Shown here in pieces: positions 7,811 through 15,100 of a stretch of DNA of 33,101 nucleotides. The stretch comes from Bacteroidia bacterium. GTDB taxonomy: Bacteria > Bacteroidota > Bacteroidia > 2-12-FULL-35-15. The position numbers and the translations under genes were made by a program. The DNA lies in NCBI GenBank assembly GCA_016786925.1, contig JAEUTU010000096.1, positions 1-33,101 on the forward strand, in the 5' to 3' direction. Below the pieces are notes generated by a model that saw only the letters and a program-made list of their open reading frames with translations, made no database searches and was not told the DNA's origin. Positions within the stretch are counted from its first letter, which is position 1. Each line of letters begins with the position of its first letter.

Positions 7811-8262
7811 TAGTTGACATCCATAAGCTCATTAGCATATTTCAAATAATTGATAATATTTTGTACTTGGCTTATAGAAAGTGAATCTTTAAAAGTATGT
7901 TCGAAATTCGAATTATAATCTATTCCTATCTGTCTTGCATATGCGTCTCCATCATTACGAAGTCGCTCACTATCTAAAATAAATTTCAAACAATACTCAT
8001 CAGCAGGTTGAGGCAATCGATCAAAAACAGTTTCTAGGGAAGATCCACATTGATGCTCCTCATCAGGCATAGCATGACATGGAAAACAATACTGTTTAAA
8101 CAACAACTTCCCTTCCCCAACCATATCCGCCAATGCTATCAATTTTGTTGAGTCTTTTTTTATCTCCGGAAGATTAAGTTCTTTTTGGGAAGAATTAGCA
8201 GAATCTCCACAAGAATAAATAAAAGCGAGACAAATACAAAGAATAGCAATTCTCTTCATCAT
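7810..8262 (-). CDS. Small c-type cytochrome lipoprotein
   Basis: The 150-residue product has a lipoprotein signal (hydrophobic run then FIYSC, acylated Cys at 18), so it should be membrane-anchored outside the cytoplasm. A single heme c attachment motif, CFPCH, is at 59-63 inside GEGKLLFKQYCFPCHAMP, a classical class I cytochrome c N-terminal helix. The C-terminal helix SISQVQNIINYLKYA (129-143) is also typical. The Met that normally gives the distal ligand ahead of that helix is absent: the MPxF-like position reads EHTFKDSLS with His122, and no other Met lies between 65 and 146. Two further Cys (72 and 91) might form a disulfide. It starts 1 nt after the stop of the upstream TPR gene, so the two are one operon. 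An electron transfer or heme-sensing role is possible; the partner is unknown. Confidence 0.82.
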   Translation of the reverse strand: MMKRIAILCICLAFIYSCGDSANSSQKELNLPEIKKDSTKLIALADMVGEGKLLFKQYCFPCHAMPDEEHQCGSSLETVFDRLPQPADEYCLKFILDSERLRNDGDAYARQIGIDYNSNFEHTFKDSLSISQVQNIINYLKYANELMDVN

Positions 8263-8263
8263 A

Positions 8264-9844
8264 CTATTCCTTTTTTCTTAAACGCTGAATGCTTTTCGAG
8301 ATATAACCTTCATTCGGCAGAATGGAATTTTGGATACGTCTGGCATAGTTAATACTATCAATGATCTCTTTCTGTTTTTCATCCACGATCTTTTTTTGTT
8401 CCTCTATTACCAACTTTTGTTTTTGTGTTACTCTAAAACGATTGAACATCACAACAGAGAAGATCAACACCAGCACCAATCCACCATACAATGAATAACG
8501 CTGTGTCCGCTCCTGTTTCAACTGAAGATCGGTACGCTTTTTTTCTTCCGAAACACGAATACTATCAGCGGCAGCCTTTTTCTCATAGGTATATTTTGCA
8601 TACTGTGTAATGACTGCTTTTTGTGTAGCAATATTATTGATACTGTCACGCATCTGAATGTACAACTTGTGCATCCTAAACGCATTCATTCCATCCTTTT
8701 GTTTTTCAAAGATCTTGTATAATAATCCCGAAGCAGTTTTTATCCCTTCCGGATAGCCAATTTCCTGAGCTACTTTTAATCCATACAAACATTTCTCTTT
8801 TGCATCATTTAACTTGTTCTGTTTAAAATAGATCTCACCGATATTAGAACTAGTAACTGACACACCTTGCATATCCATGATCTCTTGCCGAATGGCCAAA
8901 CTATTGGTATAATAATCAAATGCTTTATTCAGATCATCTTTTTTGACATAGACATTTCCCAGATTATTCAGCGTATAGCCGATCCCAATTTTATCATCTA
9001 CGGATTTGAATTTTTGATAGCTCTTATTGTAATACTCTTCTGCTTTTGTTATATCTGCTTTTTTGTAATAAATATTGCCAATATTATTCAAAGCAGCAGC
9101 AATGCCTTTTGTGTTTTGAATTTCTTCATACAACTTCAAACTTCTTTGGTAATAATCAATTGCCGTTTTTACATCACCTTGATTATTGTAGATATAAGCA
9201 ATATTATTGATAGCATGTGCCATCCCTTCTTTGTTGTTGTTCTGCTCTTGTATCTTCAAACTACTGTTGTAATATTCCAGCGCCTTGGTCACATCACCCT
9301 TATTATCGTAAGCCCAACCTAAAAAATATAAAGCGATCGCTTCTCCATCTTTATCTTTTATTTCACGGTTGATCGTCAAACTTTGATCATAATATTTGAT
9401 CGCGTTATCACTATCTCCCATATTCCTATAGATATTCCCCATACTACTCAAAGTGGTGGCCAAGCCACTTTTATCATTGATCTCTTTCTGAATAACAATA
9501 CATTTAGCATAACTATCAATGGCTTCTTTCATTTTGCCATTCATTGCATACTCATAACCTTTGTTCCCAATAGCGATCGCCAAGTATTTAGAAAATGTAT
9601 TTTTTAAAATTGGAATAGTAGAACGGTTGTTCTTCTCTGCAATCACCCTCATCTCTTCATTGTATTGAGGCCATAGTGCTGGATCGCCTTCCTCCTCCAC
9701 CATCTGGTTCAAAATTGCACAGCGGGTAGTATCGTGGGTTGCCTTTGTTAATTCTTTTTTCAATGAATCAACAACCGGATTTTGCGAAAAAACCAGTTGA
9801 TTCAAAATAAGAGATATAAAAAGTATGTGATGCTTTTTGATCAT
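8264..9844 (-). CDS. TPR protein with one membrane helix and a C-terminal coiled coil
   Basis: The 526-residue product starts at the ATG at 9844 with a signal peptide (MIKKHHILFISLILNQLVFSQ); the TTG 3 codons upstream is not a convincing start. About seven tetratricopeptide repeats with a 40-residue period fill roughly 60-370, several with a GNIY-type core. After a helical stretch comes a membrane segment (about 451-468, SLYGGLVLVLIFSVVMF). A coiled coil follows, ending DSINYARRIQNSILPNEGYI and a basic tail. In Bacteroidota this tail normally leads into a SpoIIE/PP2C phosphatase or kinase output, but here the protein stops. The periplasmic TPR array would bind a protein or peptide; what the short cytosolic tail signals to is unclear. 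The cytochrome lipoprotein gene starts 1 nt downstream. Confidence 0.82.
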   Translation of the reverse strand: MIKKHHILFISLILNQLVFSQNPVVDSLKKELTKATHDTTRCAILNQMVEEEGDPALWPQYNEEMRVIAEKNNRSTIPILKNTFSKYLAIAIGNKGYEYAMNGKMKEAIDSYAKCIVIQKEINDKSGLATTLSSMGNIYRNMGDSDNAIKYYDQSLTINREIKDKDGEAIALYFLGWAYDNKGDVTKALEYYNSSLKIQEQNNNKEGMAHAINNIAYIYNNQGDVKTAIDYYQRSLKLYEEIQNTKGIAAALNNIGNIYYKKADITKAEEYYNKSYQKFKSVDDKIGIGYTLNNLGNVYVKKDDLNKAFDYYTNSLAIRQEIMDMQGVSVTSSNIGEIYFKQNKLNDAKEKCLYGLKVAQEIGYPEGIKTASGLLYKIFEKQKDGMNAFRMHKLYIQMRDSINNIATQKAVITQYAKYTYEKKAAADSIRVSEEKKRTDLQLKQERTQRYSLYGGLVLVLIFSVVMFNRFRVTQKQKLVIEEQKKIVDEKQKEIIDSINYARRIQNSILPNEGYISKSIQRLRKKE

Positions 9845-9866
9845 AGAATACAAAGTAAATATAAAT

Positions 9867-9897
9867 AAAAAAGGCCACTCTTTCGAGCAGCCTTTTT
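9867..9897 (-). terminator. Rho-independent terminator after the prc-type protease gene
   Basis: The outer stem pairs AAAAAGGC with GCCTTTTT and an inner CTC/GAG stem closes a short loop; a T-rich run follows on the minus strand. It lies 17 nt past the protease stop codon and just upstream of the TPR gene, separating the two transcription units. Confidence 0.8.
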
Positions 9898-9913
9898 AAG
9901 AACATTTATTATG

Positions 9914-12001
9914 CTATTGCATTTCCGAAATAATATTTACAGTTTCATGTAAATAAATATCTTTTTTGATCGCTTTGTACCATTCTTTATTCTTGGCAAC
10001 TTTTACAGTATCGCTCTCCGGAACTATATCTGTTTTCAAAGTAAGGACTTCTACACCTTCAATCTCTTTATCCAGCGCATCCATCTTTTTAGCTTCTTCT
10101 TTGTATTTCTTTTGCTCAGCCATGAACTTATCATAGTTTAAAGAAACAACGGTCTCATCTTTTTGTTTTTTCAAACGCTTTGCCGCATCATTTAATAATG
10201 TAAAGCCCGAGTTTGCCTTCACACGTTCAGCGCTGGTTGCTTTTAACTTATCTACAGTCAATGCTTTACTCCAAGGAGTATATTTTGCTGCTGCGATCTC
10301 ATCCCATGCCATTGGGTAATCCTGTTCTTTCTCTCCTTGATCCAATAAGTAATATGGATCCGGAAGTATAATATCAGGCGTAACACCTTTTAACTGGGTA
10401 GCACCACCATTCACACGATAGAACTTTTGAGTGGTGATCTTAACAGAACCTAATGGTTTCAAATGAGAATAAGCAGGAGGTAAGTAATCATCTAATTCAT
10501 AAAAACGTTGTACTGTTCCTTTTCCAAAAGTAGATGGAGAAGTTCCCACAATTACACCACGCTTATAATCTTGAATAGCTGCAGCCATGATCTCCGAAGC
10601 AGACGCTGAATTACTGTTAACCATTACTACCAATGGTCCGTCATAAACAACAGCAGGATCTCTGTCTTCCATCACCTGAGGAATACTCGCTTTTTGTTTC
10701 ACCTGAACGATAGGTCCTTTATCTATAAATAATCCGGCCATATCCACCACATCGCCCAATGAACCACCACCATTGTAACGTAGATCAAGAATCACCCCAT
10801 CTACATTTTCTTCTTTCAGTTTTTGAAGTTCTTTTTTAACGTCTTTCGCACAACTGCGTCCACCATTCTGTCCACCAAAATCGGCATAGAAGCTTGGCAA
10901 TTTAATATAACCAATATTCTTTTTGCCTTTCAAAATAACCGATTGTGCATAGGTTTCTTCCAACACTACAATATCACGAATCAAGGAAATAATGATGGTG
11001 CTGCCATCCGGCTTTTTTACTGTTAAACGCACCTCTGTTCCTTTTTTACCTCTTACCAACAAAACAACATCGTCTAATGGCATATCAGCAATATCAACAG
11101 GCTCATTTGCTCCTTGAGCCACTTTTAGAATAATATCTCCTGTTTTTAATTGTCCCTGACGCCAGGAAGCGCTACCCGGTACAATGTTGGTCACTTTTAT
11201 ATAACCATCCTTTTCCTGAAGCTGTGCTCCAATTCCCTCCAACTGACCACTCATTCCGATATCAAAATTGGCTTTATCCTTTGGTGCATAATACTCTGTA
11301 TGCGGATCGTAAATACCGGTGATAGAGTTAAAATAGACAGCAATACGATCGTTGCGGTCAAAATCTTTTAAACGTTTGAACCAATCATCGTTGCTTTTGA
11401 GTACCTTTTTACGTGCTTCTACTTCTATTTCTTCCTTGGTTTTGATCTTTACCGTATCACTTTTCTCACGGGCCTTTTCCTGACTATCCAACAGATCGGC
11501 CATTTTTGCTAACACCTGGTATTTCATAGATCTTCTCCAGGCATCCTTCAACTCTTCTTTTGATTTACAAAAATTCAGTTTTTCAACGTCCAACTGAAGC
11601 GTTTCCTCCTTAGAGAAATCAATAGGTTGTGCCAATACATCTTTGTAATAGCTTTGAGCTTCTACTATGCGGTTGCTAACGATCTCTAGCGACTTATTGA
11701 AAAAATTGAATCGCCCGGCCATAATATCATCGTCTATACTGCGCTCATACTTCTTTAACTCTTCCACATCCGACTGCAACAGGAATTTCTTGTTGTAATC
11801 CAATCGTTGCAGATAGAATTTGAATACTTTCTCGGAAAATTTATCGTTCACCTCCATTGGTGAATAATGAATATTGGCTAAACTCTGCATCAGGATCTGA
11901 TCGAGTGCCTCTTCTTTATCCGATTGGGCAACGTAAGTATAGGAAAACAGCGCTACAACAAGCACAGGGATAAAGAACAGTAGTTTTTTTGTTTTTAACA
12001 T
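9914..12001 (-). CDS. prc: Carboxy-terminal (tail-specific) processing protease, S41 family
   Basis: This is a full-length Prc/Tsp-type protease that degrades or trims envelope proteins from their C-termini in the periplasm. The ATG at 12001 gives 695 residues with a signal/anchor helix (about 6-25); a TTG at 12031 would prepend ten residues that spoil it. An N-terminal helical domain (about 30-230) leads into a PDZ domain (about 245-345, GIGAQLQEKDGYIKVTNI, TGDIILKV). The S41 core contains LDLRYNGGG (406-413), NSNSASASE with the predicted nucleophile Ser467, and TFGKGTVQ with the general base Lys494. A two-residue insertion (GTSPSTFGKG) precedes the Lys motif relative to E. coli Prc. The C-terminal ~150 residues match the extra domain of the long Prc subfamily. 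It is transcribed alone, with a terminator downstream. Confidence 0.93.
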   Translation of the reverse strand: MLKTKKLLFFIPVLVVALFSYTYVAQSDKEEALDQILMQSLANIHYSPMEVNDKFSEKVFKFYLQRLDYNKKFLLQSDVEELKKYERSIDDDIMAGRFNFFNKSLEIVSNRIVEAQSYYKDVLAQPIDFSKEETLQLDVEKLNFCKSKEELKDAWRRSMKYQVLAKMADLLDSQEKAREKSDTVKIKTKEEIEVEARKKVLKSNDDWFKRLKDFDRNDRIAVYFNSITGIYDPHTEYYAPKDKANFDIGMSGQLEGIGAQLQEKDGYIKVTNIVPGSASWRQGQLKTGDIILKVAQGANEPVDIADMPLDDVVLLVRGKKGTEVRLTVKKPDGSTIIISLIRDIVVLEETYAQSVILKGKKNIGYIKLPSFYADFGGQNGGRSCAKDVKKELQKLKEENVDGVILDLRYNGGGSLGDVVDMAGLFIDKGPIVQVKQKASIPQVMEDRDPAVVYDGPLVVMVNSNSASASEIMAAAIQDYKRGVIVGTSPSTFGKGTVQRFYELDDYLPPAYSHLKPLGSVKITTQKFYRVNGGATQLKGVTPDIILPDPYYLLDQGEKEQDYPMAWDEIAAAKYTPWSKALTVDKLKATSAERVKANSGFTLLNDAAKRLKKQKDETVVSLNYDKFMAEQKKYKEEAKKMDALDKEIEGVEVLTLKTDIVPESDTVKVAKNKEWYKAIKKDIYLHETVNIISEMQ

Positions 12002-12183
12002 ATATATAAATTTCAATTGATAAAAGGGCAATGCCTACTTTTTTGATAGTACTAATTTACGGATAAAGACTTGACAAATTGCGTTCCAAAAATATTATTT
12101 AACTTTTTATAACAGATTGCTTTTTTGCTATACATTTACGTTAAAATTCCTTCACATCATTTAACCACTAATTTCCTTTTAAA
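12002..12183. promoter_or_regulatory. Divergent intergenic region between prc and alpha-2-macroglobulin
   Basis: This 182-bp AT-rich gap must hold the promoters of two divergent genes. Candidate -7 boxes are TACATTTA (12131-12138, plus strand, one mismatch) about 45 nt before the macroglobulin ATG, and TATTTTTG (12094-12087, minus strand, exact) about 85 nt before the protease ATG. Neither has a clear -33 partner. Confidence 0.25.
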
Positions 12184-15100
12184 ATGTCTAAACGTTTATT
12201 GTTTATCATTGCCGGCATTGTTGTGGCTGCAATGGCAGGTTTTGCAGTATTCAGCAAATCAGGTTCATCTTCTTACGAAGAAACGAATCCCGCATTCAGC
12301 GCTTATATCAGCGCCTATACTTCCGGGATCATTTCAAGTGAATCGAGTATCCGTATCCTCCTCACCAATGAAATGGAGACACCGATAGAAGTTGGAAAGC
12401 CGATAGAAAAGACATTGTTTGACTTTTCACCTTCTATTAAAGGAACAACTGTTTGGCTTGATAGTAGAACAATAGAATTTAGACCGGAGAAGCCATTACC
12501 AAACAATACAGAATATAAGGCTGAATTTTATCTTTCTGAGATCATGGAAGTGCCCGGTGAATTTGAAACTTTCGAATTCAACTTTCAAACGATGCAACAA
12601 TCGTATGAAGTGTACATTGACGGGATGACCACTACCGATAAAAAGACCCTACGCACACAGCGCTTGGATGGAACATTGTCTACTGCTGATGCAGCCGATA
12701 TTGCATTAGTAGAAAAGATCGTGACGGTTTCGCAAAACGGAAAAAATTTACCACTTATATGGATCCACGAAGGGAATAAAACTACTCACCGTTTTTCTGT
12801 TGATGGCATTCAGCGTACTGAAAAACCAGGCAAAGTAGATGTTAGCTGGGATGGAGATGCTATCAGTGTAGATATAAAAGGAAACAAAAGTATTGAAGTT
12901 CCTGCTTTGGGCGACTTTAAAGTAATGGATGTAAAAGTGATCCAAAGTCCTGAACAATATGCAGTGCTTCAATTCTCCGATCCAATACAAGAAGGACAAA
13001 TGCTAGATGGGTTAGTAACATTGAGTGGAGGAAGTGCACTAAAATACATTATTGAAGATAATGAGATACGTGTTTATCCACAAATCCGTCAAGCTGGTCC
13101 ACGCACCATCACTGCCGAATTGGGTATTAAGAATATATTGGGAATGCCATTAAAAGAACGTTATGTGATGGAAGTAATGTTCGAAGAAATAAAACCTGAA
13201 ATTCAATTGATAGGTAAAGGAGTGATCCTGCCAAATTCAAATGGATTGATCTTCCCTTTCAGAGCAGTAAGTTTAAAAGCTGTTGATGTAAAGATCTTAA
13301 AGATCTATGAAAAGAATATCCCTCAATTCTTACAAGTGAATAATCTAGAAGGACAAAGAGAATTAAGACGTGTAGGGAAAGTGGTATTAAAGAAGACCAT
13401 TCAACTGACACAAAAAAGTGCAATGGATCTGGGCAAATGGAATACCTATTCATTTGATCTGGCACAATTGATCAAAACAGAGCCGGGTGCAATCTATAAA
13501 ATTGTGATCTCTTTCAAAAAAGAATATTCGACTTATACCTGCACTGATTCAGGTGCTCCTGAAGAAGATGATAATGGAGGATTACAAGAGGTGGATGATG
13601 GAACCGATGATGATAGTGAGCGTGATTGGGATTATTATGGCGACTATTATTACGATGGGTATGAATACTATGATGAGTATGATTATGGATACAACTATCA
13701 GGACAGAGATAATCCATGTCGCAATTCCTACTATAGAAACAAAGAAGTAAGCAGAAATGTATTGGCTTCTGATCTTGGATTGATCGCAAAACGCGGAACA
13801 GATGGTTCCATGAAATTTATTGTTACCAACTTAGTAACTACCGCTCCAATTGCAGGAGCAACAGTAGAACTTTACGACTATCAATTGCAGGTTCTAAAAA
13901 CTATGAAGACCGATGCGAATGGAATGTGTGATGCAAGTTTCAAAAAGAAACCATTCCTGATGATCGCGAAAAGCGGAAACCAACGTGGCTATTTAAAACT
14001 GGACGATGGATCATCACTTTCATTAAGTGCATTTGATGTAAGCGGAGAAGAAGTACAAAAAGGGATCAAAGGGTTCATTTACGGAGAACGTGGTGTATGG
14101 CGTCCGGGCGACACCTTGTTCTTATCCTTCATCTTAGAAGACAAACAAAACACCTTACCAAAGAATCATCCTGTTCAATTTGAATTATTGAATCCGCAAG
14201 GACAAGTATTCAAGAAAATGGTGCGTTCAAATGGATTGAATGGATTCTACAACTTCACAACAACTACCGATAAAAACTCTCCAACAGGAAATTGGACAGC
14301 GAGAGTAAAAGTGGGTGGTGCATGGTTCACCAAAACGATCAAGATCGAAACCATTATGCCTAACCGCTTAAAAATAAAACTAGACTTTGGAGTAGATAAA
14401 TTATCGGTTACCAAAAAAGATCTTCCGGGATCATTGGAAGTAAAATGGTTGCACGGAGCAGTTGCCCGCAATTTGAATGCAAAAGTGGAAGTAACATTAT
14501 CGGAAACAAATACCACCTTCAAAAAATTTGAAGATTACAACTTTGATGATGCTGCACGAAATTTCACTTCCGAAGCACAAACCATTTTTGATTCAGACAT
14601 TAATAATGAAGGTAAAGCCATCGTAAAACCAAATTTAACTGTGAACGATGCAGCTCCCGGAATGTTAAAAGCAGCGTTCAAAGTCCGAGTATTCGAACAA
14701 GGTGGAGCATTCAGTGTGGATCAGTTCTCTATTCCTTATTCACCATATTCATCATATGTTGGAATGAAATTACCTGAAGGGAATAAATTTTCAGGCATGA
14801 TCCAAACGGATACCAATCATATTGTAAAAGTGGTTACTGTTGATAGTGATGGAAAACCTGTATCTAAATCAAAATTAAAAGTGCAGGTATACAAAGTAAA
14901 CTGGAGATGGTGGTGGGATAGTTATGATGGTGACTTAGCCAATTACGTGGGGAATGAATACCGCCAACCGATCATGGATCAGTATATTTCTACCAGCAAT
15001 GGGAAAGGACAATTTGTATTACGTGTGAACCGTCCGGAATGGGGACGTTATTATGTATGTGTAACCGATGAAGAAAGCGGTCACCGTACCGGACAAACCG

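Noticed and set aside
8264..8330. The TPR gene as a pseudogene broken by a frameshift
   Set aside because: Nothing resembling a SpoIIE or kinase domain continues downstream in any frame; an intact cytochrome gene starts 1 nt after the stop.
8867..9322. 151-codon plus-strand open frame inside the TPR gene
   Set aside because: It is antisense to a clear TPR array, hydrophobic because of complementarity to repeated Asn/Tyr codons, and has no family resemblance.
8700..9560. Regular ~120-bp periodicity resembling a tandem DNA repeat or array
   Set aside because: The period equals 40 codons and matches successive TPR units; there are no identical repeats with unique spacers, so it is not CRISPR.
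12002..12031. TTG start extending the Prc protease by ten residues
   Set aside because: The ATG at 12001 directly gives a proper signal/anchor sequence; the extension adds uncharacteristic hydrophobic residues in front of it.
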